From contig NZ_CP049744.1 in the NCBI RefSeq assembly GCF_000760935.2, positions 2,035,001 through 2,099,000 of the forward strand: a stretch of 64,000 nt of DNA. Direction: 5' to 3'. The stretch comes from Rhodococcoides fascians A25f (GTDB lineage: Bacteria > Actinomycetota > Actinomycetes > Mycobacteriales > Mycobacteriaceae). Numbering within the stretch: the first letter of the stretch is position 1; each line of letters starts with the position of its first letter. Made by a program: the position numbers and the translations under genes. Under the pieces are notes generated by a model, which saw nothing but the letters and a program-made list of their open reading frames with translations, ran no database searches and was not told where the DNA came from. Below are positions 1 to 8,424 of the stretch, piece by piece.

Positions 1-1100
<1,100 letters not shown>

Positions 1101-1253
1101 GAAGAAGCTACGCGTCCACTGTGCAATATCTGAAACAACACACGAGTTGTTCAGCAAGCACAATCGAATACAGGTCCACGACGAAACACCACCCCGACAG
1201 CACGTGGGGGACGTGTTCTCCGACTGAGACCGCTCGTGACACTGTTTCGCAGA
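1101..1253 (+). other. 23S-5S internal transcribed spacer
   Basis: This is a 150-base spacer between the 23S end and the 5S start. It contains no tRNA gene and no coding sequence that I can support. It should hold the processing stems that release 23S and 5S from the precursor, which is known for rRNA operons and was not folded here. Confidence 0.7.
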
Positions 1254-1373
1254 GTTACGGCGGCCATAGCGGAGGGGAAACGCCCGGTCCCATTCCGAAC
1301 CCGGAAGCTAAGCCCTCCAGCGCCGATGGTACTGCACTCGACAGGGTGTGGGAGAGTAGGACACCGCCGAACA
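1254..1373 (+). rRNA. rrf: 5S ribosomal RNA
   Basis: The 120-base segment starts GTTACGGCGGCC and contains the conserved CCCATTCCGAACCCGG segment and the closing GGAGAGTAGGACACCGCCG, as in actinobacterial 5S rRNA. The 5' GGCGG and 3' CCGCC arms pair to form helix I. It is followed directly by a strong terminator, which closes the rrn operon. Confidence 0.96.
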
Positions 1374-1383
1374 CAACTTGAAC

Positions 1384-1420
1384 CAGACAACCCCCGACCA
1401 TCACGGTCGGGGGTTGTCTG
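1384..1420 (+). terminator. rrn operon terminator hairpin
   Basis: A perfect 16-bp stem (1384-1399 with 1405-1420) closes a 5-base loop, with arms CAGACAACCCCCGACC and its exact complement. It begins 10 bases after the 5S end. There is no long T run, which is normal for intrinsic terminators in high-GC actinobacteria. Confidence 0.9.
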
Positions 1421-1584
1421 CATTCGAAACCATCACCCCCACAACGCATTAGAGTGCGATCTCCCATCCGATTCCCAGGGCGTCGAACATCCATGTCTCA
1501 CGATTGTGTGCGGTGTCCGAAGACTGCATATCGGAGCGAACAGATCGAGACGCCGCCGGCTAACCCAGCGAAGGAGTTCAGCAA

Positions 1585-1959
1585 ACGCGTTCGCGTTTGT
1601 CAGGCGCGAGCGGAATCGTCAACGAATTCGTATGCGTCTGACAAACGCGAGCGCATTCGCCAGACGCGTGCAGGTTCGCCACACCGATGAACGCCAATCC
1701 CGCGAATCTGACCAATGAGCACGCATCTGCCGTAAGCCCCGCGCAGATCGACCGGTCCTCCCGAGTGTTCCGTGCACCGCTGCACGCACGACAGGCATTG
1801 TCGAGTCCGGGGACATATGAGACACGCACAGCCTCGGTCCACACCGCTGACGGCGTAGGGCTTCCGCACCGCACGAACGTGCGCGCAGCCGCCAGTCGCA
1901 CGCACAATCGCATCCAGATCACTGACCGATCCCCACGCATCTGACACACGCGCGCGCAC
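1585..1959. repeat. Degenerate short repeats, three copies of a 19-base motif
   Basis: Three copies of CTGACAAACGCGAGCGCAT-like sequence occur: 1638-1656 on plus, 1585-1603 on minus (17 of 19 positions match), and 1941-1959 on plus (16 of 19 match). The first two lie head to head about 35 bases apart. The 1583-1598 part is itself palindromic (AAACGCG, two bases, CGCGTTT). No gene explains the pattern, and its function is unknown. Confidence 0.55.
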
Positions 1960-2228
1960 ATGCAGCTGCGACCACCCGCACACGTTCGATCCGACGGTTG
2001 TGCCTTCGGCAGCGTCGAAGCTCCTCTGCTCAGATCGCACGCCGGCAGCATCGACGTGTGGCTGAGTGCGCACGGACCTGTATGTCCACTCGAAATCATC
2101 TATCGTGCAATGACATTCGGGACAATTGCCCAGTCCCCGCTACCGGATGAATTAATTCGGTGGAGTTCGTGGCTCAGGCCGTGCATGATCATGACACAGG
2201 CACATCGTAGAGACCGTGGAGGTGGACA

Positions 2229-2306
2229 ATGGCAGCAGAATCGAAGTACGCAAGCCGACGAGTCGTCTGCACTCGGTTTGCGATTATTGCCAATTACGCT
2301 CTCTGA
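2229..2306 (+). CDS. Possible 25-residue small protein or leader peptide
   Basis: An ATG frame of 26 codons including TGA is preceded by GGAGGTGG at 2218-2225, three bases before the ATG. That is a strong Shine-Dalgarno match but rather close to the start. The peptide begins MAAESKYASRR and ends IIANYAL. It has a basic first half and a short hydrophobic end. It lies about 100 bases upstream of the small gene at 2404. It may equally be chance, because the frame is tiny and no family is recognised. Confidence 0.22.
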   Translation: MAAESKYASRRVVCTRFAIIANYAL

Positions 2307-2403
2307 GTAGAGCTTCGGTCCGAAGGTGATGTGACACCCTTCGAATTCTCCGCCGCGCAGAACATCTCTGCGTTCGGCATCCATACTTGTTGTAGGAGAA
2401 CAG

Positions 2404-2628
2404 ATGTACCACTACGAACAAATCTTGAACGAACATCGACAACGCGTGGAGCGTGGTGTCCGGAACTACGAGCGGCGTCGTGTCGCGGCGGAAAGGGCAT
2501 CGGAACCGTCTGCTAGCGAAGGGAACTCGCGAGATGTTGGGGTTGTCGACGAAGGGTCATCCAACGACGGCGATGTTTCGACTTCCGAGTCCCACCTTCG
2601 CGTCGGGACGTCCTCGTCCATGAGCTGA
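2404..2628 (+). CDS. Small hypothetical charged protein (74 aa)
   Basis: The product is not recognised. The ATG is preceded by AGGAG at 2394-2398, five bases upstream, which is a good reason to accept the start. The first half (MYHYEQILNEHRQRV and on to about residue 32) is rich in Arg, Glu and Gln and should form one amphipathic basic helix. The second half is Ser/Gly/Asp-rich and probably disordered. There is no signal peptide or membrane segment. It stands alone between the gene-free region and the convergent GNAT gene that ends four bases away at 2632. The good ribosome binding site and the composition change from helix-forming to disordered favour a real gene, but no family supports it. 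Confidence 0.5.
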   Translation: MYHYEQILNEHRQRVERGVRNYERRRVAAERASEPSASEGNSRDVGVVDEGSSNDGDVSTSESHLRVGTSSSMS

Positions 2629-2631
2629 GGC

Positions 2632-2916
2632 TCAATGTTCGACCAGATCGGAATATCGATCGCCCGCCGCCTCGATGAAGTCGCGGACGAACCAGCACGC
2701 AGGGACCACCCGGAGTCCCTGCGTGCTGGTGTCGTCGAGTGCGTGCTCGGTGAGTGTGGCTGCGAGTCCTCGGCCGCGAAATCGAGGGAGCGTGACGGTG
2801 TGATGGAACGTTCTGACGCCGTCGGATTCGAGGTACTCCGAGTAGCCGGCCAGCTGAGAGTCGACGTGGATCTCGAACCGGTTGTCGGCAGTGTCGTGGG
2901 TGATCGTCACCTGCAT
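2632..2916 (-). CDS. Small GNAT-family N-acetyltransferase (YjdJ-like)
   Basis: The 94-residue protein has the short GNAT fold of the YjdJ group. It has an N-terminal beta hairpin, a central strand HHTVTLPRFRGRGLAATL that supplies the acetyl-CoA pyrophosphate loop (RFRGRGLA, about residues 44-51), and a C-terminal GLRVVPACWFVRDFI segment typical of the family. The substrate is unknown; proteins of this group are often annotated as broad acetyltransferases. The start ATG at 2916 is preceded by AGGAGG, an excellent ribosome binding site. The C-terminal coding region contains a perfect 16-bp inverted repeat (2691-2730). The gene is convergent with the small gene at 2404. Confidence 0.8.
   Translation of the reverse strand: MQVTITHDTADNRFEIHVDSQLAGYSEYLESDGVRTFHHTVTLPRFRGRGLAATLTEHALDDTSTQGLRVVPACWFVRDFIEAAGDRYSDLVEH
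2691..2730. repeat. Perfect 16-bp inverted repeat inside the GNAT gene
   Basis: The arms ACCAGCACGCAGGGAC (2691-2706) and its exact complement (2715-2730) are separated by 8 bases. The structure lies wholly inside the reading frame of the acetyltransferase and encodes part of its conserved C-terminal segment. It could act as an mRNA hairpin on either strand. It also sits downstream of the plus-strand small gene at 2404 and could end that transcript. Confidence 0.75.
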
Positions 2917-3102
2917 GGTGGTACCTCCTGGCCGAATTCGCTCTGTCCACCGTAACCGGCACTCGTCCGACGGGGTGTTCGGCGGTTACTCGAGCGTGGG
3001 TAGAAGCAGTAGGGTGAGGGAAACCGAGTCGTGCAAGCGCCACCCGTCGCAACACCGCTCTTCATAAGTACGGGGCGCTCTCGAGGCTGAAGGTGGCAAT
3101 CC

Positions 3103-3873
3103 GTGGAAGACACATCCGACCGGGGAATCAAGGCATTCATTCGAACCGTCGCTCAGCGCGGTGGACGTGCGGAGCGGCTGACCACGTCTCGCCGTAACCC
3201 CGTGCAGGTCTGGTCCATGGACGGGAAGTCCTCGTGCATCGTTCGAGTGCGATCGAAGGTGACCGGGGACTGGAAGGCTCGCAGGCAAGACGAGTCGCTC
3301 GAGAGCGACGACACCGGATCGTCGTATTGGGTGTTCGTCGACCTTGCGAACGAAGAGCCGCGCTTCTACATGGTGTCCTCGGAAGAGATGGCGACCGATA
3401 TTCGCGGAGAAGTCGATCTGTGGGTTCAGGATTCGCCTCTTCGTACCAGAACCGGGCATCACGCGATCGCGGTGGACCGGGTGGCGCATGGCAGTGAGCG
3501 GTGGGACCTGTTGGGGCTGAGTTCCACGTTGGACACCACGCTCGATGTCGGTCCCGAGCAGACGTGGGTTCGTACCCCACGGGTGAAGACACCCCGCAAA
3601 TCGGCGAAAGCCGCCGTGGAGGAAGAAGTCGTCGACAACCGTGTGCGAGTCGTCGCCGATTGCGAGGGCTATCGACTGAGCGGCCGCTACGACCCCGAGA
3701 CCCAGCGACTGGAGATCACTGCCGGGCCGATGGAGGGTCGACGATTCGACAACCCGTCGGTCGCGGCCAGTGCCGTCGCCACCCATATCAGCGGAGATGT
3801 CGAAGAGCGCGACGGCTGGCAGTTCTGGCAGTTGGACACTCCGGATCGCGCTCCGCTGGGATCGTTTCAGTAG
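3103..3873 (+). CDS. Hypothetical protein with RAMA-like C-terminal domain (256 aa)
   Basis: The start is GTG, preceded by AAGGTGG at 3090-3096. The N-terminal part (about residues 25-135) resembles the small PD-(D/E)XK-like domain of actinobacterial hypothetical proteins: VRVRSKVTGDW, then YWVFVDL and PRFYMVSSEEM strands. The C-terminal 75 residues, after a basic linker, carry GYRLSGRYD, then NPSVAASAVATHI and GWQFWQL. That layout fits RAMA/DUF4357-type domains associated with restriction and adenine-methylase proteins. This is inference from the motif pattern, and catalysis is not established because the acidic active-site residues are not clear. No methylase or restriction gene lies nearby. 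It is probably a nucleic-acid-related protein, function unknown. Confidence 0.7.
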   Translation: MEDTSDRGIKAFIRTVAQRGGRAERLTTSRRNPVQVWSMDGKSSCIVRVRSKVTGDWKARRQDESLESDDTGSSYWVFVDLANEEPRFYMVSSEEMATDIRGEVDLWVQDSPLRTRTGHHAIAVDRVAHGSERWDLLGLSSTLDTTLDVGPEQTWVRTPRVKTPRKSAKAAVEEEVVDNRVRVVADCEGYRLSGRYDPETQRLEITAGPMEGRRFDNPSVAASAVATHISGDVEERDGWQFWQLDTPDRAPLGSFQ

Positions 3874-4054
3874 AGAACGGCAGGCCGGACGGGCTTCGTT
3901 GTGATTCCTCACCAAATTGTTCCATCGGCCTTAAACGGGCCAAGGGTCGGATTAATCTAGCGCTGGTAGGACGAGCTCCCTGTTTTAGCCACTGGGTCGA
4001 ATCGATGTTCGAGAGTTCGTTCGTACATCGAAATCGGAGTATCAGCGAGCTCAA

Positions 4055-4085
4055 CGGTCGACAGTGCGAGGGGTGCTGTCGACCG
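4055..4085. promoter_or_regulatory. 10-bp inverted repeat just upstream of the gene at 4104
   Basis: The perfect arms CGGTCGACAG (4055-4064) and CTGTCGACCG (4076-4085) flank 11 bases. The right arm ends four bases before the GGAGAGG ribosome binding site (4089-4095) of the downstream gene. It could be a repressor operator or an mRNA hairpin that affects initiation. No regulator is identified. Confidence 0.5.
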
Positions 4086-4103
4086 TGGGGAGAGGTATTC
4101 ACC

Positions 4104-4424
4104 ATGGAGCATTCCTACCGGTCAGGCACAGCCCACGCGTCCCGTTTCCTGTTCCTCATCGCGCAGTTCGTCGATCGAAGAATCCCAGCCGAGTTCTTCT
4201 CGGCCCAGTTTCGCGAGCTGCAGAACACTCAATCCGCGTACCTCGACGCCGACGTGTCGTCCGTCATCGGAATGTTGTCGGTGGACGTCGGAGCGTACCT
4301 GGGTGACGTCGAGATCCGTGGAGTCGACTACATCGACTCCGAACAACTGTGGATGGCCGCCGGACAGGCGTTTCGCGATCTGATGACCGTCCAGTCCGAG
4401 CACAACGAGCGTGAGGCCGGCTGA
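4104..4424 (+). CDS. Colicin-immunity-like small protein (106 aa)
   Basis: The ATG at 4104 follows GGAGAGG at 4089-4095, so the longer open frame upstream is not needed. The sequence is helical and acidic, with the pattern FVDRRIPAEFFSAQF (about residues 22-36), then DVGAYLGDVEIRG and a final helix. That layout resembles the colicin D/immunity-like superfamily, in which small actinobacterial proteins carry FVxGxIxxxEFxxxF and DVDAY motifs. The match is by pattern only. If correct it would bind and block a toxin nuclease, but no toxin gene is adjacent. It is convergent with the HTH gene at 4440, 15 bases away. A 10-bp inverted repeat precedes its ribosome binding site. Confidence 0.5.
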   Translation: MEHSYRSGTAHASRFLFLIAQFVDRRIPAEFFSAQFRELQNTQSAYLDADVSSVIGMLSVDVGAYLGDVEIRGVDYIDSEQLWMAAGQAFRDLMTVQSEHNEREAG

Positions 4425-4439
4425 TGGCCCAGGGCGATG

Positions 4440-4832
4440 TCACCTGAACCGATCGCGCTGCCGCAGAAGATCTTCGAGCCTGAATCGTCGATGGGTTCCG
4501 CGCATCTCGATAGATAGATCGCCCGCATCGGCCAACCGTCTGACATAGGTATCGGAGACCCCGAGTACTGCCGCGGCCTGCGAGGTCGTGAGTAACTCGT
4601 CCACCGTTCCGATTGCCACTGCTCGGCCGGTGGCCAGCTGGGTGAGGAGTTCGAGGACTGCACCGCGTGCCGCGTCGTCGAGTGGCACCGCCGAATCTCC
4701 GATTCTGACGTCAACGTCCGTACCCGTTCGCTTGTGTACGACGGCCGCAAGTTGTGTGGCCGAGCGCGAGGCGAGAGCAGGCATGACGAATCGGAAGTCC
4801 ATTCGACCAGGATAGGAGCGGACAGTACGCAT
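4440..4832 (-). CDS. Helix-turn-helix protein, antitoxin/excisionase-like (130 aa)
   Basis: The C-terminal 50 residues form an excisionase/MerR-type winged helix: LLTTSQAAAVLGVSDTYVRRL as the DNA-binding helix pair, then GTHRRFRLEDLL as the wing. The N-terminal 75 residues are a separate alpha/beta region. This layout is typical of actinobacterial antitoxin-like regulators that are usually encoded next to a PIN-domain RNase toxin. No PIN protein is present here. Downstream on the other strand is the colicin-immunity-like gene. The start could be the first ATG (4832) or the one ten codons later (4802); neither has a clear Shine-Dalgarno. Confidence 0.7.
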   Translation of the reverse strand: MRTVRSYPGRMDFRFVMPALASRSATQLAAVVHKRTGTDVDVRIGDSAVPLDDAARGAVLELLTQLATGRAVAIGTVDELLTTSQAAAVLGVSDTYVRRLADAGDLSIEMRGTHRRFRLEDLLRQRDRFR

Positions 4833-4867
4833 AGGGTCGAGGCACCCGACTCACAAGGAGTGTTTCA

Positions 4868-5524
4868 GTGCCGCAGTTGTTGCATCTCGATTCGTCCGCC
4901 GACCCGGTTCGTTCGGTCAGCCGTCAGGTGACGTCCCGCTTCTCGGACGGCTGGCATTCGATCGGCACCGACCACTCCGTGATCCATCGAGACCTGCATC
5001 TGAATCCGCTGCCGCACCTGCCCACTTCGGCGCTGCACTGGGCACCACACTTGCGCGCAGCCGACGAACATGTGGAGGCATCCGCCGAGGCGCTGCAGAT
5101 CGAGCTGATCGAAGAACTGATCTCGGCGGACGTGGTGCTCATCGGCGCACCGATGTACAACTGGTCGATCCCGTCGACCTTGAAGGCGTGGATCGACTAC
5201 GTACACGTTCCCGGCATCACCGTCCCGTTCGACGGCGATACGGCTCCCCTCGTCGGCAAACCTGCTGTTGTGGTGACCAGCCGCGGTAACGACTACACCC
5301 CCGGTACCGACGGCGCGTCGGCTGACCACACCACGGCCCAGTTGCGGCAGGTTCTCGGGGTCGCGCTCGGGATGGACGTCCACTTCGTCCCGATCGATCT
5401 GACGCTTGCCACACGAGTGCCGGCGCTGGCACCCCGGATTCCGCAGGCGCAGGCCAGTCTCGAGGCTGCGTTCGTCGCCGTCGAGGGACTCGCTCTGCAA
5501 TTGGGCGGGGCGTTGCCCAGGTAG
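4868..5524 (+). CDS. azoR: FMN-dependent NADH-azoreductase / NAD(P)H quinone reductase
   Basis: The 218-residue protein has the flavodoxin-like fold of the AzoR/AcpD family. The N-terminal LLHLDSSADPVRSVSRQV is the phosphate-binding loop for FMN. APMYNWSIPSTLKAWIDYV (about residues 96-114) is the family signature at the flavin and dimer interface, and TSRGNDYTPG also contacts the flavin. It should reduce quinones and azo compounds by two-electron transfer from NAD(P)H in the cytoplasm, probably against quinone stress. The GTG start at 4868 is set by AAGGAG at 4855-4860. It is transcribed away from the HTH gene, and the 35 bases between them must hold both promoters. Confidence 0.85.
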   Translation: MPQLLHLDSSADPVRSVSRQVTSRFSDGWHSIGTDHSVIHRDLHLNPLPHLPTSALHWAPHLRAADEHVEASAEALQIELIEELISADVVLIGAPMYNWSIPSTLKAWIDYVHVPGITVPFDGDTAPLVGKPAVVVTSRGNDYTPGTDGASADHTTAQLRQVLGVALGMDVHFVPIDLTLATRVPALAPRIPQAQASLEAAFVAVEGLALQLGGALPR

Positions 5525-5544
5525 GACCCGAGTAGCCTGGCGAG

Positions 5545-6822
5545 GTGCTACCGAACGGCCCAGTCAACGACACCACCCGCGGCAACCGCGGATCGGGTCG
5601 GCATCGTATCCACACAGCGTCGCGTCATCGTGCGCTCGCGCTTCGGATCGGACGGGTCGTCGTTGCCACTGCTGCGGTCGCCTCGGTTGCGGTGAGTGGC
5701 ATCGGGTTCGCGGTCTACCGCGAGGCGACCACCGGACTGACCACTTCCGACGCTCTCGACGGTATCGCGAACAACGATCCGAGCGGCAACGGCCAGGACA
5801 CCAACATCCTGTTGATCGGCCTCGACAGTCGCAAGGACATGGACGGAAACGACCTGCCCGCCGAGTTCGTCACCGATGAACTGCACGCGGGAGACAGCGA
5901 TGTCGGCGGCTACAACACCAATACGCTGTTGCTGGTCCATCTTCCGGCCGATGGCGGACGTGCGACCGCGTTGTCGATACCTCGTGACGACTACGTCGAC
6001 GTCCCCGGGTACGGCAAGCGAAAGATCAAGGAGGCGTACGGCCTTGCCAAGGCCGACGCCGATACGAAGTTGCTCGACGAGGGCGTCACCGATCCGGCCG
6101 AGCGTGAACGGCGAGCGAGAGAGGCAGGTCGGCGATCGACGTTGACTGCGGTTCGCAACCTGCTCGACGTACCGATCGACCATTTCGCCGAAGTGAACCT
6201 ACTGGGCTTCTACGACGTGGCGACGGCCGTCGGCCCCATCCAGGTGTGCTTGAACAATCCCGTCGACGACAACTATTCGGGGGCGAACTTTCCAGCCGGC
6301 GCTCAAGAACTGAGCGCCTCGCAGGCACTGTCCTTCGTACGGCAACGTCATGGCCTCGACAACGGCGACCTCGATCGGACCAAACGGCAGCAGGCTTTTG
6401 TTGCCGGGGTGATGGCCAAGCTCAGCTCCTCCGGTGTTCTCGCGAACATCGGCGAACTACGAGCGCTGGTGGCGGGAACCAAGAACGACATCGTCATCGA
6501 CGCGTCGTTGGATCCGATGACGCTCGCCGGGCAAGCCGGTGCGGTCATGCAGGGCGACATCGATTTCTACACGCTGCCGATCATGGGCTACGAGACGATC
6601 AACGGTCAGGACGTCAATCTCGTCGACGTCGACTCCATCAGGGCCGAGGCCGCGCGGTTGATCGGCAACCCGCCGGTGCCCACACCGTCGATCACCGAGG
6701 CACCGGCCCCGACGACGGGACCACCGCCACTCGCGATCGCCCCACCGGATACGACCGAGGATCTGCCCGCGGCACCAGACGAGGGCGTCCACAGTGACGG
6801 CGGCATTCCCTGCGTCGACTGA
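5545..6822 (+). CDS. LytR-CpsA-Psr (LCP) family cell-wall ligase
   Basis: The 425-residue protein has a short cytoplasmic N-terminus, one membrane helix (about residues 30-55) and an extracytoplasmic LCP domain. Domain motifs are NILLIGLDSR, YNTNTLLLVHL, LSIPRDDYVDVPG and GDLDRTKRQQ, which hold the acidic and Arg residues that bind the polyprenyl pyrophosphate donor. In mycolate actinobacteria such enzymes attach arabinogalactan to peptidoglycan. The C-terminal 60 residues are a Pro/Thr-rich tail ending in a Cys, and the usual LytR_C domain is missing. The GTG start has no clear ribosome binding site, so the exact start is uncertain. It stands alone downstream of the azoreductase. Confidence 0.85.
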   Translation: MLPNGPVNDTTRGNRGSGRHRIHTASRHRALALRIGRVVVATAAVASVAVSGIGFAVYREATTGLTTSDALDGIANNDPSGNGQDTNILLIGLDSRKDMDGNDLPAEFVTDELHAGDSDVGGYNTNTLLLVHLPADGGRATALSIPRDDYVDVPGYGKRKIKEAYGLAKADADTKLLDEGVTDPAERERRAREAGRRSTLTAVRNLLDVPIDHFAEVNLLGFYDVATAVGPIQVCLNNPVDDNYSGANFPAGAQELSASQALSFVRQRHGLDNGDLDRTKRQQAFVAGVMAKLSSSGVLANIGELRALVAGTKNDIVIDASLDPMTLAGQAGAVMQGDIDFYTLPIMGYETINGQDVNLVDVDSIRAEAARLIGNPPVPTPSITEAPAPTTGPPPLAIAPPDTTEDLPAAPDEGVHSDGGIPCVD

Positions 6823-6854
6823 GCCCTGCGTCGACCGAACGCGCGCCGGGCAGG

Positions 6855-7595
6855 TCAGGGTGCGCTCAGCAGAACATCCATCAGCTGCTTCTCCACCGCA
6901 GCGAACTGAGGTGTCGTCACGATCTCCAGTCCGCGTGGGCGGGGCAGGGGCACCTCGACCTGCCGTCGTACATGGGCCGGCCTGGGGGAGAGAACCACGA
7001 CCCGATCGGAGAGGTAGACCGCCTCACGGATGTCGTGCGTGATCATCAGCACCGTCCATCGAAACTCCGACCAGACCTGCTGCAACCAGGACTGCATGTC
7101 ACTTCGGGTCAACGAGTCCAGCGCTCCGAACGGTTCGTCGAGCAGCAGCACCGACCGACCCTGCACCACCGTGCGCAGTAGCGCCGCTCGCTGGCGCATG
7201 CCGCCCGAGAGCTCGGACGGCCTGGCCGACTCGTAGCCGTCGAGGCCGAACACCGGGAACAGCTCCCGCGCCCGCGCCCGCGCTTCCTTCTTTGCGACGC
7301 CCTGCACTTCGAGTCCGAGAGTCGTGTTGTCCAGCACGGATCGCCAGGGAAACAACAGATCCTTTTGCGGCATGTAGGCACACGGCGGCACGTTCACCGT
7401 GCCGGAATCGGGTCGGTCCAGCTCTGCCAGCATGTTGAACACCGTGCTCTTGCCGGATCCACTCGGTCCGATGATCGAGATGAACTCGCCCGGCTGCGCT
7501 CCGAACGAAACGCCGTCGAGCACAAGCTTGTCGCCGAACGATTTGGTCAGTCCGCGAACGTCGATGCAGTTGTCGGTGGTGATCGGGTCAGACAT
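6855..7595 (-). CDS. thiZ: ABC transporter ATP-binding protein, thiamine-pyrimidine uptake
   Basis: The 246-residue NitT/TauT-type ATPase has Walker A GPSGSGKST (residues 43-51), Q-loop MPQKDLLFPW, signature LSGGMRQRAA, Walker B VLLLDEP and switch His in MITHDIREA. I chose the ATG at 7595, which overlaps the permease stop as ATGTCTGA, over an upstream frame start without support. It energises the permease encoded at 7588-8424 for the lipoprotein at 8402-9415. The whole set is the last part of the TPP-riboswitch transcript, so the substrate is inferred to be a thiamine pyrimidine (HMP or formylaminopyrimidine). Confidence 0.88.
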   Translation of the reverse strand: MSDPITTDNCIDVRGLTKSFGDKLVLDGVSFGAQPGEFISIIGPSGSGKSTVFNMLAELDRPDSGTVNVPPCAYMPQKDLLFPWRSVLDNTTLGLEVQGVAKKEARARARELFPVFGLDGYESARPSELSGGMRQRAALLRTVVQGRSVLLLDEPFGALDSLTRSDMQSWLQQVWSEFRWTVLMITHDIREAVYLSDRVVVLSPRPAHVRRQVEVPLPRPRGLEIVTTPQFAAVEKQLMDVLLSAP

Positions 7596-8424
7596 GTAGT
7601 CCCGCCGATCCGTGGCGAGCCCACGGAGCAACCAATCGTTCCACCACGAACGTGGAGACGAAGAGGACCACACTGATCACGGCTGTGACGGCCACTGCGG
7701 CCAGGACCAGATCGGTTCGGAACGAGTTCTTCTGTTGGCTCATGTAGATGCCGAGCCCTGCACTGGCTCCGGCGTATTCGGCGAAGATCGCCCCGACGAC
7801 GGCGTACGTGATGCCGATGCGCAACGAGGTGAAGAACCGGGGGAGAGCCGACGGTAGCCGTACGTACCGAAACTGTTGCCAGCGTGAGGCACCCATGCTC
7901 ACCAGAAGAGATCGAGCATCGCGATCGGCTGCCGCGAAGCCCTCGATGAGCCCGATGGCCATCGGGAAGAACGTGGCCAGAGCGATCACCAAAACCTTGG
8001 GGAGCAAACCGAAGCCGAACCAGATGATCAGCAACGGTGCGATCGCAATGATCGGCAGTGTCTGCGACACGACGAAGAGTGGAACGAACGCGCGCCGGAG
8101 CCAGGGCGAGAAATCCACCGCAACAGCCAGTATCCAGGCGAAAGCCAAGGAGACCGCGAAACCGACGAGCGTCACCTGCACGGTCGCGGACGCGTTCTCG
8201 ATGATCGCATCACGCTGCGCCCAACCCTGCACGACGACGCGACCGGGCGATGGCAGCACCTGCGGGCGGATACCGCTGACCTGGACGTAGACCTGCCATG
8301 CGGCTATCAGGGCGGCGACGACCGTGACCGCGGGCCATGCCCAGCGAACAGAGGCTCGGATCCCGCTGAACGAGAACGTGTCTCGCTCAGCGGTGACCGG
8401 CTTATCGATCGCCGAGATAGTCAT
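7588..8424 (-). CDS. thiX: ABC transporter permease, thiamine-pyrimidine uptake
   Basis: The 278-residue integral membrane protein of the BPD_transp_1 family has about six helices. The cytoplasmic coupling loop lies near MGASRWQQFRYVRLPSALPRFF (about residues 176-197), the EAA-type motif that contacts the ATPase. It overlaps the substrate-binding protein gene by 23 bases at its start and the ATPase gene by 8 bases at its end, so translation is probably coupled. The N-terminus has no clear Shine-Dalgarno of its own. Confidence 0.88.
   Translation of the reverse strand: MTISAIDKPVTAERDTFSFSGIRASVRWAWPAVTVVAALIAAWQVYVQVSGIRPQVLPSPGRVVVQGWAQRDAIIENASATVQVTLVGFAVSLAFAWILAVAVDFSPWLRRAFVPLFVVSQTLPIIAIAPLLIIWFGFGLLPKVLVIALATFFPMAIGLIEGFAAADRDARSLLVSMGASRWQQFRYVRLPSALPRFFTSLRIGITYAVVGAIFAEYAGASAGLGIYMSQQKNSFRTDLVLAAVAVTAVISVVLFVSTFVVERLVAPWARHGSAGLHV

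Larger units (their letters stand above)
1421..2403. other. Gene-free stretch downstream of rrn
   Basis: About 980 bases have no reading frame with both a convincing ribosome binding site and a recognisable protein. The frames that are open on the minus strand (1578-2099 and 1600-2073) are low-complexity Arg/Ala/Ser translations with no domain. The stretch holds the degenerate repeats described at 1585-1959 and a 26-codon frame at 2229-2306. Confidence 0.6.

Noticed and set aside
1578..2099. Two overlapping minus-strand frames (173 and 157 codons) downstream of rrn
   Set aside because: Different frames over the same DNA, no ribosome binding site and no recognisable domain; both cross the degenerate repeats.
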